64,000 nt of DNA from Staphylococcus schweitzeri (GTDB lineage Bacteria > Bacillota > Bacilli > Staphylococcales > Staphylococcaceae): positions 101,728 through 165,727 of the forward strand of contig NZ_PPQS01000034.1 in the NCBI RefSeq assembly GCF_002902405.1. Direction: 5' to 3'. The notes beneath the pieces were generated by a model. The model was not told the origin of the DNA and searched no databases. It saw only the letters and a program-made list of their open reading frames with translations. Made by a program: the position numbers and the translations under genes. Shown piece after piece: positions 1 through 10,074 of the stretch. Every line of letters begins with the position of its first letter. The stretch's first letter is position 1.

Positions 1-258
1 TAGAACATTTAAGAATCAAGACTGATATTATGTCATTTAAGGCAATTAATTGAAGTAAACATAATTATGGACAGTTGATTTCATGACCACTAACTACTTT
101 GTTATTAGTATATGCTACTTTTATCGGCTACTATTGTCCCAATGTTTTATAATTACTGTTTTTCATGCATATTAAACGTTTAAAGTATCACGATAGTGTG
201 TATGAATAACATGTGCAATAAAACGCATTTTAAATTTATTATACGAGGAGTGACGTAC

Positions 259-768
259 ATGATTCGTCTGGGTAAAATGACAGATTTAGATCAAATTTTA
301 AATCTTGTAGAAGAAGCGAAAGAAATTATGAAGGAACACGACAACGAACAATGGGACGATCAGTACCCACTTTTGGAACATTTCGAAGAAGATATTGCGA
401 AAGACTACTTATATGTTTTAGAGGAAAATGACAAAATTTATGGCTTTATTGTTGTCGACCAAAATCAAGCAGAATGGTATGATGACATTGACTGGCCTGT
501 AAATAGAGATGGTGCTTTTGTCATACATCGTTTAACTGGATCCAAAGATTATAAAGGTGCAGCAACAGAATTATTTAATTATGTGATTGATGTAGTAAAA
601 GCACGTGGAGCTAACGTTATTTTAACAGATACATTTGCATTAAATAAGCCAGCACAAGGTTTGTTTGCTAAATTCGGTTTTCATAAGGTAGGGGAACAAT
701 TAATGGAATATCCGCCTTATGATAAAGGTGAGCCTTTTTATGCATATTATAAAAATTTAAAAGAATAG
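259..768 (+). CDS. GNAT-family N-acetyltransferase
   Basis: A 169-residue protein with the look of a GCN5-related acetyltransferase: an N-terminal MIRLGKMTDLDQI start typical of the fold, a central beta-strand region (YGFIVVDQ), and a C-terminal acceptor region ending in the ALNKPAQGLFAKFGFHKVG pattern common to GNATs. The substrate cannot be told. An ORF opens earlier at 196, but the ATG at 259 has a GAGGAG ribosome site eight bases upstream and begins exactly where the fold should. It lies 11 bases before murG and is probably cotranscribed with it. The fold is fairly certain; the biological role is not. Confidence 0.85.
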   Translation: MIRLGKMTDLDQILNLVEEAKEIMKEHDNEQWDDQYPLLEHFEEDIAKDYLYVLEENDKIYGFIVVDQNQAEWYDDIDWPVNRDGAFVIHRLTGSKDYKGAATELFNYVIDVVKARGANVILTDTFALNKPAQGLFAKFGFHKVGEQLMEYPPYDKGEPFYAYYKNLKE

Positions 769-779
769 AGGTAATATTA

Positions 780-1850
780 ATGACGAAAATCGCGTTTACC
801 GGTGGTGGTACAGTTGGACATGTTTCAGTAAATTTAAGTTTAATTCCGACTGCATTATCCCAGGGTCATGAAGCGTTTTATATTGGTTCTAAAAATGGAA
901 TTGAAAGAGAAATGATTGAAACACAATTACCAGCAATTACGTATTATCCTATTTCGAGTGGTAAATTAAGAAGATACATTTCATTAGAAAATGCAAAAGA
1001 TGTATTTAAAGTATTGAAAGGTATTTTAGATGCTCGTAAAGTTTTGAAAAAGGAAAAACCAGATTTATTATTTTCAAAAGGTGGTTTTGTATCAGTACCT
1101 GTTGTTATAGCAGCTAAATCTTTGAAAATACCAACAATTATTCATGAATCTGACTTAACACCTGGCTTAGCAAATAAGATTGCACTAAAATTTGCTAAGA
1201 AAATTTATACGACGTTTGAAGAAACGTTAAATTACTTACCAAAAGATAAAGCAGATTTCATAGGAGCTACAATTCGTGAAGATTTAAAAAGTGGTAGTGC
1301 TCACAAAGGTTACCAATTGACAGGTTTTAATAATAATAAAAAAGTACTACTCGTTATGGGTGGAAGTTTAGGTAGTAAAAAGCTAAATGAAATTATTAGA
1401 AAGAATTTAGACGCATTACTACAGCGATATCAAGTGATTCATTTAACTGGTAAAGGGTTAAATGATAATCAAGTAAAAAAATCTGGTTATGTACAATATG
1501 AATTTGTAAAGGAAGATTTAACAGATTTATTAGCTATTGCTGATACAGTTATAAGTAGAGCGGGTTCAAATGCCATTTATGAATTTTTAACATTACGAAT
1601 ACCTATGTTACTAGTGCCACTAGGTTTAGATCAATCACGTGGTGACCAAATTGATAATGCCAAACACTTTGCTGAAAAAGGTTATGCAAAGACAATTGAA
1701 GAAAATCAATTAACTGCGGAAAATTTATTAGAAGAATTAACTGTTATAGAAAAGGAAAGAACTCAAATCATCAATGACATGAAAGCTTATGAACAAAGTT
1801 ATACTAAGGAAGCTTTATTTAATAAAATGATTAAAGATGCTTTGAATTAA
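780..1850 (+). CDS. murG: UDP-N-acetylglucosamine--N-acetylmuramyl-(pentapeptide) pyrophosphoryl-undecaprenol N-acetylglucosamine transferase MurG
   Basis: MurG adds GlcNAc to lipid I to form lipid II, the last cytoplasmic step of peptidoglycan precursor synthesis, at the inner face of the membrane. The 356-residue protein has the usual length and the two-lobed GT-B layout. The N-terminal glycine loop GGGTVGH is at residues 8-14; the canonical form is GGGTGGH, so position 12 is Val here. A second glycine loop, MGGSLGS, opens the C-terminal lobe, and the donor-site region SRAGSNAIYE follows. It is preceded by an acetyltransferase gene and followed 16 bases later by a PAP2 phosphatase gene, which suggests one transcript. 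Confidence 0.96.
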   Translation: MTKIAFTGGGTVGHVSVNLSLIPTALSQGHEAFYIGSKNGIEREMIETQLPAITYYPISSGKLRRYISLENAKDVFKVLKGILDARKVLKKEKPDLLFSKGGFVSVPVVIAAKSLKIPTIIHESDLTPGLANKIALKFAKKIYTTFEETLNYLPKDKADFIGATIREDLKSGSAHKGYQLTGFNNNKKVLLVMGGSLGSKKLNEIIRKNLDALLQRYQVIHLTGKGLNDNQVKKSGYVQYEFVKEDLTDLLAIADTVISRAGSNAIYEFLTLRIPMLLVPLGLDQSRGDQIDNAKHFAEKGYAKTIEENQLTAENLLEELTVIEKERTQIINDMKAYEQSYTKEALFNKMIKDALN

Positions 1851-1866
1851 TGGGAGGTAGTGCTTT

Positions 1867-2481
1867 ATGAGTCAATGGAAACGTATCTCTTTGCTCATTG
1901 TTTTTACTTTGGTTTTTGGAATCATCGCTTTTTTTCATGAATCAAGACTTGGAAAATGGATCGACAATGAAGTTTATGAATTTATTTATGCATCTGAGAG
2001 CTTCATAACGACATCTATTATGCTTGGTGCTACTAAAGTAGGTGAAGTATGGGCAATGTTATGTATTTCATTACTTCTTGTGGCGTATTTAATGTTAAAG
2101 CGCCATAAAATTGAAGCATTATTTTTCGCATTAACAATGGCTTTATCAGGAATTTTAAATCCAGCATTAAAAAATATATTTGATAGAGAGAGACCAACAT
2201 TATTACGTTTAATTGACATAACAGGGTTTAGCTTCCCAAGTGGACATGCGATGGGTTCAACAGCATATTTTGGAAGTGGTATTTATATTTTAAATCGGTT
2301 TGGACATGGTAATTCAAAAGGTTTACTTATCGGATTATGTTCAGTGATGATTCTATTAATTTCAATATCCCGTGTTTATCTAGGTGTACATTACCCGACT
2401 GATATAATTGCCGGTATTATAGGTGGCGTATTTTGTATTATTTTATCAACGGTACTACTAAAAAATAAATTATTAAATTAA
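1867..2481 (+). CDS. PAP2-family membrane phosphatase (PgpB-like)
   Basis: A 204-residue integral membrane protein carrying all three phosphatase motifs of the PAP2/acid phosphatase superfamily: KX6RP at residues 102-110, PSGH at 124-127 and SRX5HX3D at 168-179, with His127 and His175 as expected catalytic residues. There are about five or six hydrophobic segments. Members dephosphorylate lipid phosphates such as phosphatidylglycerophosphate or undecaprenyl pyrophosphate. Its place straight after murG would suit undecaprenyl-pyrophosphate recycling, but that is inference. The start ATG follows a GGGAGG ribosome site. The transcript ends at the hairpin at 2504-2543. Confidence 0.88.
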   Translation: MSQWKRISLLIVFTLVFGIIAFFHESRLGKWIDNEVYEFIYASESFITTSIMLGATKVGEVWAMLCISLLLVAYLMLKRHKIEALFFALTMALSGILNPALKNIFDRERPTLLRLIDITGFSFPSGHAMGSTAYFGSGIYILNRFGHGNSKGLLIGLCSVMILLISISRVYLGVHYPTDIIAGIIGGVFCIILSTVLLKNKLLN

Positions 2482-2499
2482 ATATATATATGAACATAA

Positions 2500-2671
2500 C
2501 AAAAGCAGTAAACCTAAAGTGTCGTAAGGGTTTACTGCTTTTATAAAACGTTGTTATAACGTATATTGTCTTTTACGGGCATATAAAAGGGGAATATCTG
2601 AAAATGACCAATCCAACATGAACGAAACGTTGTGGGGGGGATGTTCTATGTGGTATTGATAATCATTTTCA
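2500..2671 (-). ncRNA. isrR: Iron-sparing small RNA IsrR
   Basis: A minus-strand transcript unit of about 172 bases runs from a strong promoter to the terminator at 2504-2543. Read on the minus strand it has unpaired-looking C-rich stretches: seven Cs at 2634-2640, CCCC at 2589-2592 and CCC at 2577-2579. These suit base pairing to Shine-Dalgarno sequences. Two Fur-type boxes overlap its promoter. Known S. aureus biology: IsrR (S596/Tsr25) is a Fur-repressed RNA of about 174 nt, placed as I recall between arlR and pgpB, that blocks translation of iron-dependent enzymes. Place, size, C-motifs and Fur sites all agree. Exact ends are estimated. Confidence 0.85.
2504..2543. terminator. Bidirectional intrinsic terminator between pgpB-like gene and IsrR
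   Basis: An 11-base stem, AGCAGTAAACC paired with GGTTTACTGCT, is followed by a T-run on the plus strand and by TTTTG on the minus strand. It can end both the murG-PAP2 transcript (+) and the small RNA arriving on the minus strand. Confidence 0.85.
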
Positions 2672-2705
2672 ACTACTATTATACATTAGTGAGAATCATT
2701 GTCAA
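2657..2705 (-). promoter_or_regulatory. IsrR promoter with two Fur boxes
   Basis: On the minus strand TTGACA (2700-2705) and TATAAT (2678-2683) are 16 bases apart, a near-consensus sigma-A promoter with a start near 2671. TGAGAATCATTGTCA (2690-2704) covers the -35 and spacer, and TGATAATCATTTTCA (2657-2671) covers the start site. Both resemble the 7-1-7 Fur motif TGATAATNATTATCA, so Fur bound here should block the promoter when iron is plentiful. Confidence 0.85.
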
Positions 2706-3223
2706 TTAGAAACTAAAACTTTTTTGAGAAATTTTTTATCAAATGTAAATAAAGCCCTTTATAATGCAATTTTAAAGTATAAAAAATTTTAAAAATAATT
2801 ATGGACTTGCACATACTAATTTACAGTATTTATTAAAATTTGTAGGATTAAACCGATGCTTATTCATTTATGGACCTGATTATGTTTAAGTCATTCATAT
2901 TATGTGAAAATAGAAATATTAATGTTGCAGCTTAAAAGTTATTTTCACTACGCATTTTAGGTAACTTTCAGGATTAAATTTATAAAGCTCCTTTTATGAT
3001 AGAGTTAGCATTAAAAATTGAAAATGTTTTAAAAAGTCAATGCTTAGTAGTCAAGTTAATAAATAATTAATGATTTAACTCTGAAAAATTCGAAACAGAT
3101 TTATTGATTTGTGATAAAATTTAAATGTAAACAAACTAATTTGTAAAACAACTATTGTATGGAAAAATACAAAATTTAATATATATTACCTTATTAGAAA
3201 AAGTCGTAATATGAGGTGTACAA
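2706..3223. other. AT-rich intergenic region upstream of arlR
   Basis: About 520 bases without a credible coding frame. It must hold the arlRS promoter(s) and the divergent isrR -35 flank. I see no convincing hairpin, repeat or operator. A weak -10-like stretch (TGTGATAAAAT) lies near 3110, too weak to annotate alone. The ribosome site for arlR (GAGGTG) lies just before 3224. Confidence 0.5.
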
Positions 3224-3883
3224 ATGACGCAAATTTTAATAGTAGAAGATGAACAAAATTTAGCAAGATTTATCGAATTAGAACTCACACATGAAAATTA
3301 CAATGTTGATACTGAATATGATGGACAAGATGGTTTAGACAAGGCACTTAGTCATTACTATGATTTAATTATTTTAGATTTAATGCTACCGTCGATAAAT
3401 GGTTTAGAAATTTGCCGGAAAATAAGACAACATCAATCTACACCAATTATAATAATTACAGCTAAAAGTGATACTTATGATAAAGTAGCTGGTCTTGATT
3501 ATGGGGCAGATGACTATATAGTTAAACCTTTTGATATAGAAGAACTTTTAGCTAGAATTCGTGCTATATTACGTCGACAACCACAAAAAGATATTATTGA
3601 TGTTAATGGTATAACTATAGATAAAAATGCTTTTAAAGTTACTGTAAATGGCGCTGAAATAGATTTAACCAAGACGGAGTATGATTTATTATATTTACTT
3701 GCTGAAAATAAAAACCATGTTATGCAACGGGAACAAATTTTAAATCACGTTTGGGGTTATAACAGTGAAGTTGAAACAAATGTAGTAGACGTTTATATTA
3801 GATATTTACGTAATAAATTAAAGCCATATGATCGCGATAAAATGATTGAAACTGTACGTGGCGTAGGGTATGTGATACGATGA
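3224..3883 (+). CDS. arlR: Response regulator ArlR
   Basis: A 219-residue OmpR/PhoB-type response regulator. The receiver domain (about 1-118) has the acidic pocket ED at 8-9 and the phosphoacceptor Asp52 in LDLMLP, then the conserved Lys of VKPF. The C-terminal winged helix (about 125-219) ends in the usual DNA-binding pattern [12 protein letters not shown]...RGVGYVIR. With ArlS it controls autolysis, adhesion and virulence genes, with the MgrA regulator as a major relay. The stop overlaps the arlS start by four bases (ATGA), which indicates translational coupling. Confidence 0.96.
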   Translation: MTQILIVEDEQNLARFIELELTHENYNVDTEYDGQDGLDKALSHYYDLIILDLMLPSINGLEICRKIRQHQSTPIIIITAKSDTYDKVAGLDYGADDYIVKPFDIEELLARIRAILRRQPQKDIIDVNGITIDKNAFKVTVNGAEIDLTKTEYDLLYLLAENKNHVMQREQILNHVWGYNSEVETNVVDVYIRYLRNKLKPYDRDKMIETVRGVGYVIR

Positions 3884-5235
3884 CAAAACGAAAATTGCGC
3901 AATAACTGGATTATTGTCACAACGATGATTACTTTTGTTACCATTTTCTTATTCTGTTTGATTATAATATTTTTCTTGAAAGATACATTACATAATAGTG
4001 AACTTGACGATGCAGAGCGAAGTTCGAGTGATATAAACAATCTTTTTCATTCTAAGCCTGTTAAAGATATTTCCGCATTAGATTTGAATGCTTCATTAGG
4101 TAATTTTCAAGAAATTATTATATATGATGAACACAATAATAAATTATTTGAAACTTCAAATGATAATACAGTTCGAGTTGAACCTGGTTATGAACATAGA
4201 TATTTTGACCGTGTAATTAAAAAAAATTATAAAGGTATAGATTATTTGATAATTAAAGAGCCTATTACGACTCAAGATTTTAAGGGATACAGTTTATTAA
4301 TTCATTCCCTTGAAAATTACGATAACATTGTTAAATCATTATATATCATTGCACTAGCATTCGGTGTCATTGCAACAATTATTACAGCAACGATTAGTTA
4401 TGTATTTTCAACGCAAATCACTAAACCACTTGTAAGCTTATCCAATAAAATGATTGAGATTAGACGCGATGGTTTTCAAAATAAGTTGCAATTAAACACA
4501 AATTATGAAGAAATTGATAATTTAGCAAACACATTTAACGAAATGATGAGTCAAATTGAAGAATCGTTTAATCAACAACGTCAATTTGTTGAAGATGCGT
4601 CTCATGAATTAAGAACACCACTTCAAATCATTCAAGGACATCTAAACTTAATTCAACGTTGGGGCAAAAAAGACCCAGCAATACTAGAGGAATCTTTAAA
4701 TATTTCAATTGAAGAAATGAATCGTATTATCAAATTGGTAGAAGAATTGCTTGAACTCACAAAAGGTGATGTGAATGATATTTCATCAGAAACGCAAGTA
4801 GTTCATATTAATGATGAAATTCGTTCAAGAATTCATTCATTGAAACAATTACACCCAGATTATCAGTTTGAAACAGATCTTACTTCTAAAAACCTTGAAA
4901 TTAAAATGAAACCTCATCAATTTGAACAACTATTTTTAATATTTATTGACAATGCTATTAAATATGATGTTAAAAATAAAAAAATCAAAGTAAAAACAAG
5001 ATTAAAGAATAAGCAGAAGATTATCGAAATAACAGATCACGGTATTGGTATTCCTAAAGAAGATCAAGATTTCATTTTTGATCGTTTTTATCGTGTTGAT
5101 AAGTCTAGGTCTAGAAGTCAAGGAGGTAATGGATTAGGTTTATCAATTGCGCAAAAAATCATACAGTTAAATGGTGGTACTATAAAAATCAAAAGTGAAA
5201 TCAATAAAGGAACAACATTTAAAATCATTTTTTAA
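3880..5235 (+). CDS. arlS: Sensor histidine kinase ArlS
   Basis: A 451-residue membrane histidine kinase. Transmembrane segments lie at about 11-33 and 153-175 and bracket an extracytoplasmic sensor of about 120 residues. A HAMP linker (about 176-230) is followed by the dimerisation and phosphoacceptor helix with His242 in SHELRTP. The ATPase domain shows the N box (FIDNAIKYD), the G1 box (DHGIGIP) and the G2 box (GGNGLGLS). It phosphorylates ArlR. No terminator follows directly; the first strong one is about 370 bases downstream. Confidence 0.96.
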   Translation: MTKRKLRNNWIIVTTMITFVTIFLFCLIIIFFLKDTLHNSELDDAERSSSDINNLFHSKPVKDISALDLNASLGNFQEIIIYDEHNNKLFETSNDNTVRVEPGYEHRYFDRVIKKNYKGIDYLIIKEPITTQDFKGYSLLIHSLENYDNIVKSLYIIALAFGVIATIITATISYVFSTQITKPLVSLSNKMIEIRRDGFQNKLQLNTNYEEIDNLANTFNEMMSQIEESFNQQRQFVEDASHELRTPLQIIQGHLNLIQRWGKKDPAILEESLNISIEEMNRIIKLVEELLELTKGDVNDISSETQVVHINDEIRSRIHSLKQLHPDYQFETDLTSKNLEIKMKPHQFEQLFLIFIDNAIKYDVKNKKIKVKTRLKNKQKIIEITDHGIGIPKEDQDFIFDRFYRVDKSRSRSQGGNGLGLSIAQKIIQLNGGTIKIKSEINKGTTFKIIF

Positions 5236-5355
5236 TCATGTATGGAATATAAAACAATGTCCTAGAATCTACAATGTTATATTGGCTAGTAGTTGACTGA
5301 ATGAAAATGCGTTTGTAACAAGCTTTTCCAATTCTAGACACAACATTGCATGGGA

Positions 5356-5369
5356 CGGGCCCCAACACA
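5356..5369 (-). repeat. STAR-type dispersed staphylococcal repeat (single copy)
   Basis: On the minus strand this reads TGTGTTGGGGCCCG, an exact fit to the STAR consensus TNTGTTGNGGCCCN known from staphylococcal intergenic regions. Only one core unit is present. The downstream stretch (AAGTTGGGG near 5404) resembles the flanks that often accompany STAR copies in S. aureus. Confidence 0.7.
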
Positions 5370-5605
5370 GAAGCAGACGGGAGTCAGCTTACATTAATGT
5401 GCAAGTTGGGGATACAACAATAAAGGAATACTTTTTCTTTAGAAATTAGTATTTCTTATGTATAAGTTTTGCTCATGTATTCCTATTTTTAAGTACACTT
5501 TAGCCACAGCTAATGTGTAAGAACCATTATATAATAAGTCATTAGTGCTTCTTTATCATTTCTATCCCAGCTTCAAAATTTACAATAAAATATATCTATA
5601 AACCT

Positions 5606-5640
5606 AGAAGAATCAACGCTTTTGTTGATTCTTCTTTTTA
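5606..5640 (+). terminator. Intrinsic terminator between arlS and odhA
   Basis: A 12-base stem, AGAAGAATCAAC with GTTGATTCTTCT, around a six-base loop and followed by TTTTTA. It is 370 bases past the arlS stop, so it ends either a long arlRS 3' untranslated region or an unannotated small transcript starting in the gap. Confidence 0.85.
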
Positions 5641-5663
5641 GTAGATAAATAGGTAAATCTACT

Positions 5664-5710
5664 TTAACAAATAACTAAATAGTGATATTATTACATTGTA
5701 AGCGTTTCAA
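5664..5710 (+). promoter_or_regulatory. odhAB promoter with candidate cre site
   Basis: TTAACA (5664-5669) and TATTAT (5686-5691) are 16 bases apart, giving a start near 5698. TGTAAGCGTTTCAA (5697-5710) overlaps that start and resembles a catabolite-responsive element, but it is one base short of the best B. subtilis consensus. Position at the start site is typical of CcpA repression of TCA-cycle genes. The promoter is likely; the cre is only a candidate. Confidence 0.5.
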
Positions 5711-5731
5711 CATTTTTGTGGAGGGTGTAAA

Positions 5732-8530
5732 ATGACTAACGAAAGAAAAGAAGTTTCAGAGGCTCCTGTAAACTTCGGTGCGAATTTAGGTCTAATGTTA
5801 GATCTATATGATGACTTTTTACAAGATCCATCATCTGTACCAGAAGATTTACAAGTCTTATTCAGCACAATTAAGAATGATGACTCAATTGTACCAGCTT
5901 TAAAAAGTACAAGTAGTCAAAATAGTGACGGAACAATTAAACGTGTCATGCGTTTAATTGATAATATTCGCCAATACGGGCATCTTAAAGCCGATATTTA
6001 TCCTGTAAATCCTCCTAAAAGGAAACATGTACCTAAATTAGAGATTGAAGACTTTGATTTAGATCAACAAACTTTAGAAGGTATATCAGCAGGAATTGTT
6101 TCAGATCACTTTGCCGACATTTATGATAATGCTTATGAAGCAATTTTAAGAATGGAAAAACGTTACAAAGGACCAATCGCGTTTGAGTATACGCATATTA
6201 ATAATAATACGGAGCGTGGTTGGTTAAAAAGAAGAATTGAAACGCCATATAAAGTAACGTTAAATAATAACGAAAAAAGGGCACTATTTAAACAATTAGC
6301 TTATGTTGAAGGTTTTGAAAAATATCTTCATAAAAATTTCGTTGGTGCAAAGCGCTTTTCAATTGAAGGGGTAGACGCGCTTGTTCCAATGTTACAACGA
6401 ACAATCACAATCGCCGCTAAAGAAGGTATTAAAAATATACAAATAGGCATGGCTCACCGTGGACGTTTAAATGTCTTAACGCATGTTTTAGAAAAACCTT
6501 ACGAAATGATGATTTCAGAATTTATGCATACAGATCCAATGAAATTTTTACCTGAAGATGATAGTTTGCAGTTAACTGCTGGTTGGACTGGAGATGTAAA
6601 GTATCATTTAGGTGGCATAAAGACAACTGACTCTTACGGTACAACTCAACGAATCGCATTAGCTAACAATCCAAGTCATTTGGAAATTGTTGCACCGGTT
6701 GTAGAAGGTCGAACAAGAGCGGCTCAAGATGATACACATCGTGCTGGTGCGCCGACAACTGATCATCATAAAGCAATGCCAATAATCATACATGGTGATG
6801 CTGCTTATCCTGGACAAGGCATTAACTTTGAGACAATGAACTTAGGTAACTTGAAAGGTTATTCAACGGGCGGTTCATTGCATATCATTACGAACAATAG
6901 AATTGGTTTTACAACTGAACCAGTCGATGCACGTTCAACAACTTATTCTACTGATGTGGCAAAAGGTTATGATGTACCTATTTTCCACGTCAATGCTGAT
7001 GATGTAGAAGCTACAATTGAAGCTATTGACATTGCGATGGAATTTAGAAAAGAGTTCCATAAAGATGTTGTGATTGATTTAGTAGGTTATCGTCGTTATG
7101 GTCATAACGAAATGGATGAACCTTCAATTACGAATCCTGTTCCTTATCAGAATATTCGCAAACATGACTCTGTAGAATATGTGTTTGGCAAAAAGCTTGT
7201 TAATGAAGGTGTTATTTCGGAAGATGAAATGCATTCGTTTATAGAGCAAGTACAAAAGGAATTAAGACAAGCGCATGATAAGATTAATAAAGCTGATAAA
7301 ATGGATAATCCAGATATGGAAAAGCCAGCAGATCTTGCATTACCTTTACAAGCAGACAAACAATCATTTACATTTGAGCATTTAAAAGAAATAAATGAGG
7401 CGTTGTTAACATATCCGGATGGCTTTAATATTTTGAAAAAGTTAAACAAAGTTCTTGAGAAGCGTCATGAGCCGTTTATTAAAGAAAATGGTTTAGTCGA
7501 TTGGGCGCAAGCAGAACAACTTGCATTTGCTACGATTTTACAAGATGGCATACCAATTCGATTAACTGGTCAAGATAGCGAACGTGGTACATTCAGTCAT
7601 AGACATGCTGTGTTGCATGATGAGCAAACAGGTGAAACATATACACCGTTACATCATGTCCCTGATCAAAAAGCGACATTTGATATACACAATTCTCCGC
7701 TTTCAGAAGCAGCAGTAGTTGGCTTTGAATACGGTTATAATGTGGAAAACAAAAAAAGTTTCAATATTTGGGAAGCGCAATATGGTGATTTTGCCAATAT
7801 GTCTCAAATGATTTTTGACAACTTCTTATTCAGTTCTCGCTCAAAATGGGGAGAACGTTCAGGATTAACATTATTCTTACCTCATGCATATGAGGGACAG
7901 GGGCCTGAACATTCATCAGCAAGATTAGAGAGATTTTTACAATTAGCTGCTGAAAACAATTGCACAGTTGTAAACTTATCTAGTTCAAGTAATTATTTCC
8001 ACTTATTGCGTGCACAAGCAGCTAGTTTAGATTCTGAACAAATGCGACCATTAGTTGTTATGTCACCAAAAAGCTTATTGCGAAATAAAACTGTTGCAAA
8101 ACCAATTGATGAATTTACTGCTGGTGGGTTTGAACCAATTTTGACAGAATCATATCAATCGGATAAGGTTACAAAAGTTATTTTAGCAACAGGGAAAATG
8201 TTTATTGATTTAAAAGAAGCTTTAGCTAAAAATCCAGATGAAACGGTATTATTAGTAGCAATTGAAAGATTATATCCGTTCCCTGAAGAAGAAATTAAAG
8301 CACTATTAGAACAGTTACCTAAACTTGAAGAAGTGTCATGGGTTCAAGAAGAACCTAAAAATCAAGGTGCATGGTTGTATGTTTATCCATATGTTAAAGT
8401 ACTGGTATCAGATAAATATGATTTAAGTTACCATGGTAGGATTCAAAGAGCAGCACCAGCTGAAGGTGACGGCGAGATTCATAAACTTGTTCAAAGTAAA
8501 ATTATAGAAAACGCATTAAAAAATAACTAG
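5732..8530 (+). CDS. odhA: 2-oxoglutarate dehydrogenase E1 component
   Basis: A 932-residue thiamine-diphosphate enzyme, the usual length for Bacillus/Staphylococcus OdhA. It decarboxylates 2-oxoglutarate and passes the succinyl group to lipoylated OdhB in the TCA cycle. Visible motifs include [11 protein letters not shown] in the first catalytic domain, the ThDP/Mg region [22 protein letters not shown], and the C-terminal transketolase-like part with [10 protein letters not shown] and [14 protein letters not shown]. It begins after a GGAGGG site and is followed 13 bases later by odhB. E3 is not encoded here; it is supplied elsewhere, as is normal. Confidence 0.97.
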   Translation: MTNERKEVSEAPVNFGANLGLMLDLYDDFLQDPSSVPEDLQVLFSTIKNDDSIVPALKSTSSQNSDGTIKRVMRLIDNIRQYGHLKADIYPVNPPKRKHVPKLEIEDFDLDQQTLEGISAGIVSDHFADIYDNAYEAILRMEKRYKGPIAFEYTHINNNTERGWLKRRIETPYKVTLNNNEKRALFKQLAYVEGFEKYLHKNFVGAKRFSIEGVDALVPMLQRTITIAAKEGIKNIQIGMAHRGRLNVLTHVLEKPYEMMISEFMHTDPMKFLPEDDSLQLTAGWTGDVKYHLGGIKTTDSYGTTQRIALANNPSHLEIVAPVVEGRTRAAQDDTHRAGAPTTDHHKAMPIIIHGDAAYPGQGINFETMNLGNLKGYSTGGSLHIITNNRIGFTTEPVDARSTTYSTDVAKGYDVPIFHVNADDVEATIEAIDIAMEFRKEFHKDVVIDLVGYRRYGHNEMDEPSITNPVPYQNIRKHDSVEYVFGKKLVNEGVISEDEMHSFIEQVQKELRQAHDKINKADKMDNPDMEKPADLALPLQADKQSFTFEHLKEINEALLTYPDGFNILKKLNKVLEKRHEPFIKENGLVDWAQAEQLAFATILQDGIPIRLTGQDSERGTFSHRHAVLHDEQTGETYTPLHHVPDQKATFDIHNSPLSEAAVVGFEYGYNVENKKSFNIWEAQYGDFANMSQMIFDNFLFSSRSKWGERSGLTLFLPHAYEGQGPEHSSARLERFLQLAAENNCTVVNLSSSSNYFHLLRAQAASLDSEQMRPLVVMSPKSLLRNKTVAKPIDEFTAGGFEPILTESYQSDKVTKVILATGKMFIDLKEALAKNPDETVLLVAIERLYPFPEEEIKALLEQLPKLEEVSWVQEEPKNQGAWLYVYPYVKVLVSDKYDLSYHGRIQRAAPAEGDGEIHKLVQSKIIENALKNN

Positions 8531-8543
8531 GGGGAAATAAGTC

Positions 8544-9812
8544 ATGCCAGAGGTTAAAGTTCCAGAATTAGCAGAATCTATTACAGAAGGTACCATTGCA
8601 GAATGGTTAAAAAACGTTGGGGATAGCGTAGAAAAAGGTGAAGCTATTCTTGAATTAGAAACTGATAAAGTAAATGTCGAAGTAGTATCAGAAGAAGCAG
8701 GTGTACTTTCTGAACAACTTGCAAGTGAAGGTGACACGGTTGAAGTAGGTCAAGCAATTGCTGTCATTGGCGAAGGCAGTGAAAATGCTTCAAATGAGTC
8801 AGAAAAAGATAAAGATAAAGATAAAACTCCACAACAAAAAGAAGAAACAGAGAACAATAAAGCAGAGAAAGTTACGGGTGATGATTCAATCGAATCAAAA
8901 ACATCTGATGAAAATCAACAACGTGTTAACGCTACACCTTCTGCTCGTCGATATGCGCGTGAAAATGGTGTGAATTTAGCTGAAGTAAGTCCGAAAACAA
9001 ATGATGTGCTTCGTAAAGAAGATATTGATAAGAAACAACAAGTACCAGCTCCAACTTCACAAAAAGCACCTGCTAAAGAAGAGAAAAAATACAATCAATA
9101 TCCAACAAAACCAGTTATTCGTGAAAAAATGTCACGTAGAAAGAAAACAGCTGCTAAAAAATTATTAGAAGTATCTAATAATACAGCAATGTTAACGACA
9201 TTTAACGAAGTTGATATGACTAATGTAATGGAATTACGTAAACGTAAGAAAGAACAGTTTATGAAAGATCATGATGGCACTAAGTTAGGATTTATGTCAT
9301 TCTTTACTAAAGCATCTGTTGCAGCATTGAAGAAATATCCAGAAGTCAATGCAGAAATTGATGGTGAAGATATGATTACAAAGCAGTATTATGATATTGG
9401 TGTAGCTGTATCTACAGATGACGGATTATTAGTACCATTTGTTAGAGACTGTGATAAAAAGAATTTTGCTGAAATTGAAGCAGAAATTGCAAATTTAGCA
9501 GTGAAAGCAAGAGAGAAAAAACTTGGTTTAGATGACATGGTAAATGGTTCATTTACAATTACAAATGGTGGTATTTTCGGTTCAATGATGAGTACGCCAA
9601 TTATCAACGGTAATCAAGCTGCAATTTTAGGTATGCACTCAATCATTACAAGACCAATTGCGATTGATCAAGATACAATTGAAAATCGTCCAATGATGTA
9701 TATCGCATTAAGCTATGATCATAGAATTATTGACGGTAAAGAAGCAGTTGGTTTCTTAAAAACTATTAAAGAATTGATTGAAAACCCAGAAGACTTATTA
9801 TTAGAATCTTAA
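8544..9812 (+). CDS. odhB: Dihydrolipoyllysine-residue succinyltransferase (E2)
   Basis: A 422-residue E2 of the 2-oxoglutarate dehydrogenase complex. It has a single lipoyl domain (1-76) with lipoyl Lys42 in the ETDKV turn, a charged Lys/Glu-rich linker (about 80-125), a small peripheral-subunit-binding domain (about 128-165, [11 protein letters not shown]), a second linker, and the catalytic CoA-acyltransferase domain (about 190-422) with the HXXXDG active-site motif (His393, Asp397). It forms an operon with odhA and ends at the hairpin at 9827-9868. Confidence 0.97.
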   Translation: MPEVKVPELAESITEGTIAEWLKNVGDSVEKGEAILELETDKVNVEVVSEEAGVLSEQLASEGDTVEVGQAIAVIGEGSENASNESEKDKDKDKTPQQKEETENNKAEKVTGDDSIESKTSDENQQRVNATPSARRYARENGVNLAEVSPKTNDVLRKEDIDKKQQVPAPTSQKAPAKEEKKYNQYPTKPVIREKMSRRKKTAAKKLLEVSNNTAMLTTFNEVDMTNVMELRKRKKEQFMKDHDGTKLGFMSFFTKASVAALKKYPEVNAEIDGEDMITKQYYDIGVAVSTDDGLLVPFVRDCDKKNFAEIEAEIANLAVKAREKKLGLDDMVNGSFTITNGGIFGSMMSTPIINGNQAAILGMHSIITRPIAIDQDTIENRPMMYIALSYDHRIIDGKEAVGFLKTIKELIENPEDLLLES

Positions 9813-9826
9813 AATCATAATATTTA

Positions 9827-9868
9827 AGAACATAGCGGCAATTTTTACAAGTCGCTATGTTCTTTTAT
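9827..9868 (+). terminator. odhAB intrinsic terminator
   Basis: AAGAACATAGCG pairs with CGCTATGTTCTT around a 14-base loop, then TTTATTTTT follows. It lies 15 bases after the odhB stop. Confidence 0.88.
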
Positions 9869-10074
9869 TTTTATAAAACTAGATAATTGTTGAAAGACTT
9901 AATCAATTATAACTATAATATTATTATGTTAACTGTTAACACAAATTTGTTCTTAAAAAGAAATACACTTTTCACATATGAATCTATAATCAAAATCAAC
10001 TGACCGGTATTCTATAATTTATGATTAAAATAAGTTATAATATATTCGTAAAGATAAAGATAGAGGTGGCTATA

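Noticed and set aside
1..258. Possible gene end or regulatory RNA at the left edge
   Set aside because: No coding pattern, hairpin with U-run or known motif could be supported; too short and cut by the window edge.
8758..8973. Lys-rich 71-codon frame inside odhB
   Set aside because: An out-of-frame reading of the charged odhB linker, whose A-rich codons leave several frames open.
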